In this document: in pieces, positions 7,955 through 19,177 of the stretch
Numbering within the stretch: position 1 is the first letter of the stretch
How the letters are laid out: the number at the start of each line of letters is the position of its first letter
DNA from: Herpetosiphonaceae bacterium
Lineage (GTDB): Bacteria > Chloroflexota > Chloroflexia > Chloroflexales > Kallotenuaceae
NCBI GenBank assembly: GCA_036374795.1
Contig: DASUTC010000358.1
Span: forward strand, 1-45,874
Reading direction: 5' to 3'
Length of the DNA stretch: 45,874 bases
The notes under the pieces: model-generated
The model's database searches: none
What the model was told of the DNA's origin: nothing
Seen by the model: only the letters and a program-made list of their open reading frames with translations
Position numbers and translations under genes: made by a program

Positions 7955-8802
7955 TGGCTATGGTTGTCCGCAAGGCTGGAGAGAAATGTAGCGAGCGCTG
8001 CCTGCCATGGACGAAGCTGGATCTGAAGATCAGTCGCACCTACAAAATTACGGAGCGCACCAAAAGCTGGGGGCGTGCTCTCACGTTTATATTCAGCCAG
8101 TTTAATCGGCTTTAGTATACCATCTGTGTGCCCGCTCTGCCGTAGGATCTCGCGGGCAAACTCGAATCGCGAGCAGTAGCCCTCGTTGACGAAGTGGTAG
8201 GTGCCGTAGGCCGGATGCTCGATCAGGCGGGCGATAGCATCGGCGATGTCGGGCGCGTAGGTTGGATTGCCAATCTCATCATCCACCACCGCGAGCTCGG
8301 GCCGCTCCTGGGCTAGGCGCAGGATCGTACGGACAAAATTACGCTCGCCGCCGAAGACCCAGGCCACGCGCACGATATAGAAACGTTTGAGCACCTGCTG
8401 GACGACGTGTTCGCCGACCCATTTGGAGTAGCCATAGGGGTTGATCGGCTCAGGCCGATCGAACTCAAGATAGGGCTGCGCTGCCCGTCCGCTGAAGACT
8501 TCGTTGGTGCTGATATAGACGAGCGGAATATCGAGCTGCTGGCAGGCGAGCGCGACGTGCTTGGTACCCAGGCCGTTCACGAGCAGCGCCCGATCGGGAT
8601 CGCGCGCGCAGCCGTCGACGTTGGTGTAGGCCGCCGGGTGAATCACTAGATCGGGCTGCTGCTCGACAATCGCGGCGGTCGCGGCGGCTGCGCTGATGTC
8701 GAGGGTGGCATGGCTGCCAGGAATGAGTGAATGGTGCTCTTGGAGCCGAGCTACGAGCGCCTGTCCTACCTGGCCCTGCGCTCCGGTTATCAGAATACGC
8801 AC
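7951..8802 (-). CDS. rfbD: RmlD-like dTDP-4-dehydrorhamnose reductase / SDR sugar reductase
   Basis: The 283-residue protein is an extended short-chain dehydrogenase. It has the NAD(P)-binding GAQGQVG (7-13), HPAAYTNVDGCARDP, STNEVFSG (usually STDYVFDG in this family) and the catalytic YGYSK. The C-terminal half carries GNPTYAPDIADAI and YHFVNEG, all RmlD hallmarks. It would reduce dTDP-4-dehydro-6-deoxy sugars to make dTDP-rhamnose or a close relative. The rmlABC genes are not in the window, so the precise product is uncertain. The start is GTG at 8802 with AGGAT upstream. It is first of an operon with the two GT2 genes, behind a promoter at 8922-8950. Confidence 0.87.
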   Translation of the reverse strand: MRILITGAQGQVGQALVARLQEHHSLIPGSHATLDISAAAATAAIVEQQPDLVIHPAAYTNVDGCARDPDRALLVNGLGTKHVALACQQLDIPLVYISTNEVFSGRAAQPYLEFDRPEPINPYGYSKWVGEHVVQQVLKRFYIVRVAWVFGGERNFVRTILRLAQERPELAVVDDEIGNPTYAPDIADAIARLIEHPAYGTYHFVNEGYCSRFEFAREILRQSGHTDGILKPIKLAEYKRESTPPAFGALRNFVGATDLQIQLRPWQAALATFLSSLADNHSQ

Positions 8803-8842
8803 GCTGTTATCCTATTGCCTCATCTAAGAACAGGGATTCTGT

Positions 8843-8908
8843 GGGCAAGCCCACCGCCGGGTGCCATGCCGGGCGCCCGGCATGGCAACAGCCCCGGCCT
8901 GGCGGGGC
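8843..8908. promoter_or_regulatory. Three stacked hairpins in the leader of the RmlD-GT2 operon
   Basis: Three inverted repeats follow one another: GGGC-AA-GCCC (8843-8852), a perfect 26-bp palindrome (8862-8887, left arm TGCCATGCCGGGC), and GCCCCG...CGGGGC (8891-8908). If the promoter at 8922-8950 is right, all three lie in the untranslated leader. They could equally end read-through from rph. No T-tract follows on either strand. Confidence 0.6.
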
Positions 8909-8921
8909 ATGATCGGCGGGC

Positions 8922-8950
8922 ATGGTAGGGGATAGCGGCGTGGTTGTCAA
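8922..8950 (-). promoter_or_regulatory. Promoter for the RmlD-GT2-GT2 operon
   Basis: On the minus strand a perfect TTGACA (8950-8945) is followed by a 17-base spacer and TACCAT (8927-8922). Transcription would begin near 8915, about 110 bases before the GTG start. Confidence 0.55.
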
Positions 8951-8992
8951 CCATCGAAGAACCTGGGTGAGGGCCTCTTGTACGCTCAGCGC

Positions 8993-9712
8993 TCACGGCA
9001 CGGCACGCAAGCTGGCCTGCTGGATCAGAAACAGCTCACGAATCCCCTGAGTGCCAAGGTCCAGCATCGCGTCGAGCTGCCGCCGGTCGAAGGGCTGCCC
9101 CTCTGCCGTGCCCTGTACCTCGACGAACGCGCCGCTGCCCGTCTGGACAATGTTACAATCGACGGCGGCGGTGCTGTCCTCCTCGTAGCTCAGATCGAGC
9201 AGCGCCTGCCCGCCGACGATGCCGACGCTGATCGCAGCGATCTGAGTGATCAGCGGCGAGACGGTGAGCGTGCCGTCTTTGAGCAGCGTCTCGACGGCGT
9301 AGGCGACGGCGACATAGGCTCCGGTGATCGCGGCTGTGCGTGTGCCGCCGTCTGCCTGAAGCACATCACAATCCAGGGTGATCGTACGCTCGCCGAGGAG
9401 CTGGAGATCGATTGCGGCGCGGAGCGAGCGCCCGATCAGCCGCTGGATCTCCTGGGTACGTCCGCTTGCTCCGTTGCGCTCGCGGCGCGTGCGGGTATGC
9501 GTGGCGCGCGGCAGAAGCGAGTATTCGGCGGTGATCCAGCCCTGGCCGCGTCCTTTGAGCCAGGGCGGAACGCCCGCCTCGACGCTGGCGCTGCACAGGA
9601 CGTGCGTGTTGCCACACTTGATCAAGACCGATCCCTCGGCATATTTTTGCACATGGGCGACGATCTCAACTGGACGAAGCTGATCGGGTCTGCGGCCATC
9701 TGAGCGCTGCAT
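8993..9712 (-). CDS. rph: Ribonuclease PH
   Basis: The 239-residue protein has the normal RNase PH length. It shows [13 protein letters not shown] at the N-terminus, [58 protein letters not shown] and [16 protein letters not shown]. The arginines and aspartates of these blocks form the phosphate-dependent active site. RNase PH trims the 3' end of tRNA precursors using inorganic phosphate. The ATG at 9712 is preceded by a strong GGAGG at five bases, so upstream in-frame ATGs are rejected. It is transcribed away from uvrA. Confidence 0.96.
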   Translation of the reverse strand: MQRSDGRRPDQLRPVEIVAHVQKYAEGSVLIKCGNTHVLCSASVEAGVPPWLKGRGQGWITAEYSLLPRATHTRTRRERNGASGRTQEIQRLIGRSLRAAIDLQLLGERTITLDCDVLQADGGTRTAAITGAYVAVAYAVETLLKDGTLTVSPLITQIAAISVGIVGGQALLDLSYEEDSTAAVDCNIVQTGSGAFVEVQGTAEGQPFDRRQLDAMLDLGTQGIRELFLIQQASLRAVP

Positions 9713-9778
9713 GGAGCCTCCTTCTATCATCGTTGGCGAGTATTGTAGCAAGCATTATCTAGTCCAGAATCAAGGCGA

Positions 9779-9830
9779 GTTCAGCGTTCAACGTTCCAGG
9801 TTCAAGGTTGCTTCCTTGTTCTTTTGTGCT
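9779..9830. repeat. Degenerate composite heptamer repeat between rph and uvrA
   Basis: Five 7-bp units in phase (GTTCAGC, GTTCAAC, GTTCCAG, GTTCAAG, GTTGCTT; 9779-9813) are followed by TTGTTCTTTTGTGC. Block order and the terminal TTTTGTGC match the element at 324-407, so this looks like a decayed copy. The rest of the 374-base gap holds the uvrA promoter and no gene. Confidence 0.7.
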
Positions 9831-9904
9831 TTTCCCGCCGAACCCGCGACCGCAATCGGCCTGTTAAGTGAGCGGCTTGTGGATGTGCGCGGGAGTCGGT
9901 ATCA

Positions 9905-9933
9905 TTGATCGTAAAGCAAATGAGTGCTATACT
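9905..9933 (+). promoter_or_regulatory. Promoter for uvrA
   Basis: TTGATC (9905-9910), a 17-base spacer and TATACT (9928-9933) preceded by TGC make a good extended -10 promoter. It predicts a leader of about 145 bases before the uvrA ATG. No LexA-type operator was recognised in it. Confidence 0.7.
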
Positions 9934-10086
9934 TCTTTGGTACAAGTGTTCGTGTCGCTGCCCATCTTATACCTCGCCACTGTCGGATGAGCCGCGACTT
10001 TTTTTTGCCTGCTGTAGCACGCGGGCCATAGACCGATTGCCCATACCCGGCTCGGATCTCCGTGGCAATGGGTGGAGAAGCGCTGC

Positions 10087-13365
<3,279 letters not shown>

Positions 13366-13393
13366 GCCAGCGCAAATCCAGATCCAAGCGGAG

Positions 13394-13417
13394 CAGGATA
13401 GCCAGATGGCTATCCTG
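13394..13417 (+). terminator. Hairpin after uvrA
   Basis: A perfect 10-bp stem (13394-13403 with 13408-13417, arm CAGGATAGCC) with loop AGAT lies 28 bases after the uvrA stop. Only TTCGATTCT follows, so termination may be partial or Rho-assisted. Confidence 0.6.
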
Positions 13418-13922
13418 TTCGATTCTATCAATTCCAATGAGCACGAATAAAATGCTAGCTTTTTGATAGACGAGTATGGTATAGTGGAGCAACATCCTCA
13501 CGTACGATGCACCAGCTACTCTTAGAGATGTTTGTACAACCGTAGAGCATAGAGATATAGAGCGCGGCATTCAACTCCCACATCCCCTCAAACGTCCTAT
13601 TAACGCACACACGAGCGTGCTCTTGCTATCCCGATGCTGATACCACCTCGCGTGTCCCGTTTGTGACACGCCTGAGTTTTATGAAGCCGCTCCAGATCTG
13701 CCTATAGCAGTTCCATTCTGATCGCTTGTATTAGAGCCTGTCGTTCTGTGTAGTGCGAAGTTTCCCTAAGCCAGTGCTCACCGATGGGCCAAGCACCGGT
13801 CATGTTCCCCACGTTCGCTATCCCACGCACTCAAACGATTGAGTATCCTCACGAGATCTCGGTAGCGGAATTTGTTGAGCAGGCGGTCATTTCACGCTAG
13901 CGCCCTGAAGGAGGGTCTTGTT
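13418..13922 (+). promoter_or_regulatory. Gene-free gap with promoter and long leader of the tail-collar gene
   Basis: No gene is supported in these 505 bases. TGG-TATAGT (13477-13485) is an extended -10 box without a clear -35. If used, it gives an untranslated leader of about 430 bases. The leader holds a 7-bp hairpin GCGTGTC/GACACGC (13650-13656 with 13665-13671) followed by CTGAGTTTT, which could act as an attenuator. Base composition is lower in G+C than the flanking genes. No known riboswitch was recognised. Confidence 0.4.
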
Positions 13923-14471
13923 ATGGAAGGCTACATCGCCGAAATCCGGTTGTTTGCTGGCAATTTTGCGCCACGGGGTTGGGCTTTTTGCAACGGCCAA
14001 ATCCTCTCGATCGCGCAGAACACGGCGCTCTTCGCCCTGTTAGGCACCACCTATGGCGGCAACGGACAAACAACCTTCGCCCTCCCGGATCTGCGCGGAC
14101 GTGTGGCGGTTAGTCCGGGTCAGGGTCCTGGATTGCCAGCCGTGAATCTTGGTCAGATGTCGGGCGAACCGACGCACACGCTGATCATCACCGAGATGCC
14201 AGCCCATAACCATACCACCCAGGTCACGAATCATGCGTTTGACGAGGGCTTTGGAGGCGGCGGTAACAGCTCTGTGCCAACCAACAACTACTGGAGTTCG
14301 GTTGCCAGCGGCGCACCCTACAACACCACTACCAACACCGCGATGAATCCCGGTGCCGTACAAGTCGTGGTCGGCGTTGCGGGTGGTAGCCAGCCCCATA
14401 ACAATATGCAGCCCTACCTTGGCGTTAACTATATTATTTGTATGGAAGGTATCTTCCCATCACGTAACTAG
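13923..14471 (+). CDS. Phage-tail-collar domain protein (microcystin-dependent protein family)
   Basis: The 182-residue protein matches bacterial Mdp-type tail collar proteins. The N-terminal collar has [24 protein letters not shown] in outline, then [26 protein letters not shown]. The middle contains EMPAHNH, and the C-terminus ends [20 protein letters not shown]. These blocks are shared with short-tail-fibre collar domains, but no phage genes are nearby, so it is a chromosomal family member, probably a trimeric surface or particle protein. It has no signal peptide. The ATG at 13923 has GGAGGG eight bases upstream; a longer reading from 13872 lacks support. The role is not known. Confidence 0.85.
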   Translation: MEGYIAEIRLFAGNFAPRGWAFCNGQILSIAQNTALFALLGTTYGGNGQTTFALPDLRGRVAVSPGQGPGLPAVNLGQMSGEPTHTLIITEMPAHNHTTQVTNHAFDEGFGGGGNSSVPTNNYWSSVASGAPYNTTTNTAMNPGAVQVVVGVAGGSQPHNNMQPYLGVNYIICMEGIFPSRN

Positions 14472-14599
14472 GCGTATCCTCCTGGCGATGGAGGCGCTGC
14501 TTTTGCCTCAAACTCCGCGTCTTCAGCGATTCTGACTTTGACTACGTTGTGCCGGGTGTGTCCGCGTGGTACCTCGCGAGCGAAAAGGAGTACTCACTC

Positions 14600-17056
14600 A
14601 TGCGTAAACAGGCCCCGTGGATGGTCGGCGTGATCGTGCTGATGGCCCTGCTGCTCTTCCCAGCGGCAACACCTGTCTCAGCCGCCACCATCGTTGTCAA
14701 TCCGGGTGGTGGTGGCAACTATACGACGATCCAGGCGGCCATCAACAACGCCAGCCCTGATGACACCATCGCCATCAAAACTGGCACCTACAACGAAAAT
14801 CTTAACCTCAGTCTCATGGGCAGCGCCATCGGTGGCGCAACCGGCAACCTCCAGCTCGTCGCTGTCGATGGTCCCGGCACTGTAAACCTCACTGGTACGG
14901 GCACCAAGATCACCCAGAGTGGTGCTTTCAACGGTAGCCTGATCATCAACGGCCTGCGCTTCTCCACCAGCAATGAGGACGGCATTCGGTTGAGCAGCTT
15001 CAACAGCCTGCTGATCGTCAACAGCACCTTCGGTCCGATCGGCTCCGACACCAGTCTGCACAACGGCCTGGAGCTAACGATCGGCAGCGGCGCTCCCAAC
15101 GTCGTACTGTACAACAACACCTTCCGCAACATCTCGAACGACGCGATTTTAGCGGTCGCTCAGGGTAGCGCGCAGCCAACCTTTACGATTGTCTCGAATA
15201 CGATCTCCGACGACGGCACCCACGGCAACACCACGGATCAGGCGATCTCGATTGAGATGCGCGGGACCGTCAACGGGCGGGCCACGATTGTCGGCAATAC
15301 GCTGACACAGCTTGAGAGCCGGGCTGTCGTCGTCGCGGCGAACGAGGCCGCGCAAGTGCGGGCACAGATCGTCGGCAACACGATCGACACCATCACCACG
15401 GTTGACCAGGCGATCGTGGCGGAAACGCTCAACGGCTCCACGACCGCGCTGCTCGACGTTGCGATCAACAACAACACGATCAGCAATGTCAGCAGCGGTA
15501 ACGGTATTTCGGTGTTCATGGGCGGTATCGTGGCAACACCCAGCACGCCGCGTATCGTCGCCAGGATCATGGGTAATACCCTGACCAACATCGGCAACAA
15601 CGACTTCGATCGCGGCATCGCGATCATCCCAGGCATCAACAACAATACCAACCTGAATGGTACGATGAACGTGCTGGTCGAGGGCAACCAGTTGACCAAC
15701 ATCGCGGCATCCGGCCTGTACATCCTCGCAGATGACAGCATCGATATTGATGCGACGGTGCGCAACAATACCTTCACCAACACGGTGACGTTCACCAGCG
15801 CCAACGAAGCGGGCTTCCTGTTCCGCACCAACAATGCAAGCGCGCTCCTGCGGCTGGCGCTCACCAACAACACAGCGACGACGGCCACGCCCGCTACCAA
15901 CCGCGAGATTCGGCTGCTGCATCAGTTGGGAACCTTCCAGCTCGAAGGCAATCCGGCCCTGACGGTCGAGCAAAACGTGGCGGCGGATAATCCAAGCGCG
16001 GCGGGATCGATTCTGGTCAACGGCACGATCAGCATTATTCCACGTGGCACAGTTGCAGCACCGGCTGCCATGGACCCGCCAGTCGCCCAGGACGACACGG
16101 CAAGCGCCATGAGCGGCACGCCCACGACGATCAATGTGCTGGCGAACGATCTCGATCCGAACGGGACGCCGGTCGGACTCCAATACTTCACCTTCACCTC
16201 GTTCCGAGGCGGCACTGTTACCCGCAACGACAATGGCACGCCCGCCAATCTGACCGACGATCGGCTGGTGTACACGTCGCCAGCGGGCTATGCCGGCACC
16301 GATACGCTCTACTACACGGCAACTGACGGCACAGGCACCGACGTGGCGCTGGTAACAATCACGGTCATTCCGCAGCCGACGGCAACGCCGACGAATACGC
16401 CGACGGATACGGCCACGCCGACGCCGACCAACACGCCGACCAACACGCCAACCGATACGGCCACACCGACGCCGACCAACACGCCGACGAATACGCCAAC
16501 CGATACCGCGACGCCGACGCCGACGAATACGCCGACGGATACCGCGACGCCGACGCCGACCAACACGCCGACGAATACGCCGACGGATACTGCGACGCCG
16601 ACGCCGACCAACACGCCGACGGATACCGCGACGCCGACGCCGACCAATACACCAACCAACACGCCGACGAATACTGCGACGCCGACGCCAACCAGCACCG
16701 TGGTCTACAACTTCACCGGCTTCTTCCCGCCAGTCGATAACCCGCCGGTGTTGAACTCCGTGAAGGCGGGCCGTTCGATCCCGATCAAGTTTAGCCTCGA
16801 CGGCTACCAGGGCCTCGACATCTTCTGGAGCGGCTATCCTGTGTCGCGGAAGATCACCTGCGACTCCAGCGATCCGATCGATACCATCGAGGAGATCTCG
16901 GCACCAGGATCGAGCGGCCTTTCCTACGATGCAACGACCGATCAGTACACCTACATCTGGAAGACGGAAAAATCCTGGGCCAACACCTGCCGCCAGTTGA
17001 TCGTCAAGCTGGCTGACGGCAGTGAGTATGTCGCGGAGTTCAGGTTTACCAAGTAA
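14600..17056 (+). CDS. Secreted beta-helix protein with Thr/Pro linker and C-terminal PxKF domain
   Basis: The 818-residue protein is exported: signal peptide about 1-28 ending TPVSAA. Residues about 30-490 are a right-handed parallel beta-helix, shown by [17 protein letters not shown] and many NNTI/GNTL turns. Next is a cadherin-like [10 protein letters not shown] module (about 500-590), then a linker of about 100 residues of [12 protein letters not shown] repeats. The C-terminal domain has [15 protein letters not shown], the signature of the PxKF family. Beta-helices of this kind bind or cleave polysaccharides; no catalytic residues were recognised, so a structural or adhesin role is equally possible. 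The ATG has AAAGGAG nine bases upstream. It may be co-regulated with the tail-collar gene 128 bases before it. Confidence 0.82.
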   Translation: MRKQAPWMVGVIVLMALLLFPAATPVSAATIVVNPGGGGNYTTIQAAINNASPDDTIAIKTGTYNENLNLSLMGSAIGGATGNLQLVAVDGPGTVNLTGTGTKITQSGAFNGSLIINGLRFSTSNEDGIRLSSFNSLLIVNSTFGPIGSDTSLHNGLELTIGSGAPNVVLYNNTFRNISNDAILAVAQGSAQPTFTIVSNTISDDGTHGNTTDQAISIEMRGTVNGRATIVGNTLTQLESRAVVVAANEAAQVRAQIVGNTIDTITTVDQAIVAETLNGSTTALLDVAINNNTISNVSSGNGISVFMGGIVATPSTPRIVARIMGNTLTNIGNNDFDRGIAIIPGINNNTNLNGTMNVLVEGNQLTNIAASGLYILADDSIDIDATVRNNTFTNTVTFTSANEAGFLFRTNNASALLRLALTNNTATTATPATNREIRLLHQLGTFQLEGNPALTVEQNVAADNPSAAGSILVNGTISIIPRGTVAAPAAMDPPVAQDDTASAMSGTPTTINVLANDLDPNGTPVGLQYFTFTSFRGGTVTRNDNGTPANLTDDRLVYTSPAGYAGTDTLYYTATDGTGTDVALVTITVIPQPTATPTNTPTDTATPTPTNTPTNTPTDTATPTPTNTPTNTPTDTATPTPTNTPTDTATPTPTNTPTNTPTDTATPTPTNTPTDTATPTPTNTPTNTPTNTATPTPTSTVVYNFTGFFPPVDNPPVLNSVKAGRSIPIKFSLDGYQGLDIFWSGYPVSRKITCDSSDPIDTIEEISAPGSSGLSYDATTDQYTYIWKTEKSWANTCRQLIVKLADGSEYVAEFRFTK
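16377..16695 (+). repeat. In-frame tandem repeat coding the Thr/Pro linker
   Basis: Units of 36 bp (coding [12 protein letters not shown]) alternate with 12-bp units (NTPT), all multiples of three. Copy-number change would alter linker length without a frameshift. Confidence 0.85.
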
Positions 17057-17057
17057 G

Positions 17058-17099
17058 CGCCTTCGGGCGAGGGAGCGCTGTTCTCGCCAGCGCTTCCTC
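17058..17099 (+). terminator. Double hairpin after the beta-helix gene
   Basis: A CGCC-TTCG-GGCG tetraloop hairpin (17058-17069) begins one base after the stop codon and shares its last base with a 12-bp stem (17069-17080 with 17088-17099, one G-T pair, seven-base loop). No T-tract follows. Confidence 0.55.
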
Positions 17100-17176
17100 C
17101 GCTCGAAATCGGTCGCATCGGCGGCGCTGCAACGCGGCACCACAGCCGATCAGAGCTTCTTCAACATGAATCGCAT

Positions 17177-17202
17177 GAGCCGGATCTCCCAAGATCCGGC
17201 TC
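17177..17202. other. Perfect 11-bp hairpin upstream of the methyltransferase promoter
   Basis: GAGCCGGATCT (17177-17187) pairs with its complement (17192-17202) around a four-base loop. It lies between the beta-helix terminator and the TTGACA promoter and may be a second terminator or a protein-binding site. Confidence 0.5.
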
Positions 17203-17219
17203 GTCGCGTGCTCCGAATT

Positions 17220-17249
17220 TTGACATTCGCACGATCCAGCGGCTATAGT
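17220..17249 (+). promoter_or_regulatory. Promoter for the DNA methyltransferase
   Basis: Perfect TTGACA (17220-17225), an 18-base spacer and TATAGT (17244-17249), 40 bases before the ATG. Confidence 0.72.
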
Positions 17250-17288
17250 GTGCGCTATGCTAACTTCCGTTTCAACAAGGACTCAATC

Positions 17289-18290
17289 ATGGGGCGCGGC
17301 GCTTTCGAGCATAACTATCAGTCGTTCGATCTGCCTGAACTGCGAACACAACACCGTGATGTCGAGCCGACGCCGCTGCCGCTGGTGTGGCAGGCGTCGC
17401 CCGGCGCGGTCCACGCCGATCTCTTCTGCGGCGATAATCTGGCGCTTGGTAACTGGCTGCTGGCGCGCGGCGCGGCGTTTCGGCTGATCTATCTCGATCC
17501 GCCCTTTGCCAGCGGCAAGCGCTACGCGGCGCGCGTCAACGGCGCGAAAGGCGTCCAGTCACAGGCGATCCATGCCTATGACGACGACGACGATCTGGAG
17601 GCGTATCTGCGCTGGCTTGAGCTGCGTCTGGTCGTAGCCCGCGATCTACTGGCGCACGACGGCACGCTCTACGTGCATCTCGACTGGCACGCGGTTCACT
17701 ACGTCAAGGTGCTGCTCGATCGGCTGTTTGGTCGGTCGCGCTTTCTCAACGAGATCATCTGGTGCTACCACGGCCCGTCGCCGATCACCTCGGCCTTCAA
17801 GCGCAAGCACGACACGATCCTGGTCTATACCAAGAGCCGGGCCTACTATTTCAACGCCGATGCCGTGCGCACGCCCTACGACGAGTCGACGGTGCGGACG
17901 TTTCGCAGCAGCCGCAAGGCGGGCTTTGGCAAGGTGCCCGATCTGGAGCGCGGCAAGGTTCCCGAAGACTGGTGGTATTTTCCGGTGGTCGCGCGGCTGC
18001 ATGGTGAGCGGGTCGGCTACGAGACGCAGAAGCCGGAGGCGCTGCTCCGGCGGGTGATCCTTGCGTCGAGCGCGCCCGGCGATGCGATCCTTGATCTCTT
18101 CGGCGGCTCAGGCACGACCGGCGTCGTCGGCGCGCAGCTTGGGCGGCATACCACGCTCTGCGACAGCAATCCGGTCGCGATCGAGAAGACGCTGCTGCGG
18201 CTGCGTGGCCTCGATCCGTGTCCCGATGTGCGCGTCTGGCGCTACTCCACGGTCGCGACGCCGCCGTCCCAGCTTACCGGAGACGAGTGA
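17289..18290 (+). CDS. Orphan beta-class DNA N6-adenine/N4-cytosine methyltransferase
   Basis: The 333-residue protein carries the catalytic DPPF (residues 70-73, in LIYLDPPFASGKRY) before the S-adenosylmethionine motif FGGSGTT (about 271-277). This order defines the beta class of DNA amino-methyltransferases. Between them are YVHLDWHAVHYVKVLLD and IIWCYHGPSPITSAFKRKHDTIL, common in type III-like and orphan enzymes of this class. No restriction gene or specificity subunit is adjacent, so it is likely an orphan (regulatory or relic) methyltransferase. The target site cannot be read. The ATG at 17289 has AAGGA seven bases upstream and a good promoter 40 bases away; the longer open frame back to 17022 overlaps the beta-helix gene and is rejected. 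Confidence 0.9.
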   Translation: MGRGAFEHNYQSFDLPELRTQHRDVEPTPLPLVWQASPGAVHADLFCGDNLALGNWLLARGAAFRLIYLDPPFASGKRYAARVNGAKGVQSQAIHAYDDDDDLEAYLRWLELRLVVARDLLAHDGTLYVHLDWHAVHYVKVLLDRLFGRSRFLNEIIWCYHGPSPITSAFKRKHDTILVYTKSRAYYFNADAVRTPYDESTVRTFRSSRKAGFGKVPDLERGKVPEDWWYFPVVARLHGERVGYETQKPEALLRRVILASSAPGDAILDLFGGSGTTGVVGAQLGRHTTLCDSNPVAIEKTLLRLRGLDPCPDVRVWRYSTVATPPSQLTGDE

Positions 18291-18292
18291 TC

Positions 18293-18871
18293 ATGCTGCA
18301 AGGGTTGAAGGCGGTCGCGAAGTGGGCGATCGTGCGGGCGCTAACGGCCTACGTCGTCGCCAAGTACCGGCTGCTGCGCGGCGATCGGGTGCAGTTCGGC
18401 CCCGGCTTTCAGGCGAATCGCAAGCTGGTGATCAAAGGGCCGGGCCGCGTGATCTTCGGCGCGCATGTCAACGCCTGGGCGCACGAGGAGCGCAATGTGA
18501 TCATCACGTACGGCCCCGACGTGACGATCGCGATCGGCTCGCATGTGCGGCTCAACGGCGTAGGGCTGATGGCGAAGCGCGGCATCACCATCGGCGATCA
18601 CTGCATCCTGGGCTCGACGCTGCTGGTCGATACCGATTTTCACAGCGTCCGCCGCGACCGCACGACCAATCCATACGCGCCTGTCCACAGCGCGCCGATT
18701 ACGGTCTGCGATAATGTGTGGCTGGCCGGGCAGACGGTAGTGCTCAAGGGCGTGACGATCGGCGCGAACTCGGTGGTCGGCTTCCGCGCCGTGGTGACGC
18801 GCGACGTGCCGCCCGATGTGATCGTGGCGGGCAATCCGGCGCGCGTGGTGCGGGGGGTGGATGAAGGGTAG
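18293..18871 (+). CDS. Left-handed beta-helix (hexapeptide) acyltransferase
   Basis: The 192-residue protein has an N-terminal amphipathic segment (LKAVAKWAIVRALTAYVVAKY) and then hexapeptide repeats: IAIGSHVRLNG, ITIGDHCILGS, TVCDNVWLAGQTVVLKGVTIGANSVVG and VPPDVIVAGNPARVV. The latter blocks are typical of maltose/galactoside and colanic-acid O-acetyltransferases; the DTDFH segment carries the likely catalytic His. It should acetylate a sugar, perhaps in surface glycan synthesis. It starts two bases after the methyltransferase stop; a GTG at 18287 overlapping that stop is an alternative. The two genes are probably co-transcribed, although their functions are unrelated. Confidence 0.85.
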   Translation: MLQGLKAVAKWAIVRALTAYVVAKYRLLRGDRVQFGPGFQANRKLVIKGPGRVIFGAHVNAWAHEERNVIITYGPDVTIAIGSHVRLNGVGLMAKRGITIGDHCILGSTLLVDTDFHSVRRDRTTNPYAPVHSAPITVCDNVWLAGQTVVLKGVTIGANSVVGFRAVVTRDVPPDVIVAGNPARVVRGVDEG

Positions 18872-18889
18872 AACAAAGGAATGTTGAAC

Positions 18890-19162
18890 TCATCCGCCGA
18901 ATAGCTGCACGATGCCGCGCACAGTGAAGATCAGGCCGAGCACAAAGGTGGTGCCGAGGTAGCCCATGATCAGCCGTGGATCGCGCAGGAAGCATTTGCT
19001 CTGGCGCAATCCCTGTCGCCAGGCGTTGGCGTAGGCCCACAGTCCGAGGCCGCTCATCAGCGCTACGGCGAAGGGCGGCCCGAAGGCCCAGGCGATCAGC
19101 GCGACGGTCGTAAAGACGCAAAATCGTATCGGGTCGAAGACTGTTGATTCGGAACGCTGCAC
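18890..19162 (-). CDS. Small two-helix membrane protein
   Basis: This 90-residue protein has two or three hydrophobic stretches: about 15-45 (VFTTVALIAWAFGPPFAVAL) and about 65-88 (LIMGYLGTTFVLGLIFTV). They are separated by a polar loop with RQSKCFLRDPR. No family was recognised. The start is GTG at 19162, supported by an AGGAGAGG tract. It begins 15 bases after the radical SAM gene stop and is almost certainly co-transcribed with it, so it may be a membrane partner. Its stop lies 18 bases from the convergent acyltransferase stop, in a gap that holds a remnant GAACAAAG/GTTGAACT word. Confidence 0.6.
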   Translation of the reverse strand: MQRSESTVFDPIRFCVFTTVALIAWAFGPPFAVALMSGLGLWAYANAWRQGLRQSKCFLRDPRLIMGYLGTTFVLGLIFTVRGIVQLFGG

Positions 19163-19177
19163 GGTACCTCTCCTCGC

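Noticed and set aside
13923-14471. Prophage remnant
   Set aside because: Only the collar domain protein is present; no integrase, capsid, tail or lysis genes or att-like repeats were seen nearby.
16312-16698. Minus-strand hydrophobic repeat protein (VGVLVGVG) opposite the Thr/Pro linker
   Set aside because: It is the antisense reading of the ACGCCGAC repeat; the plus-strand gene has a signal peptide and complete domains.
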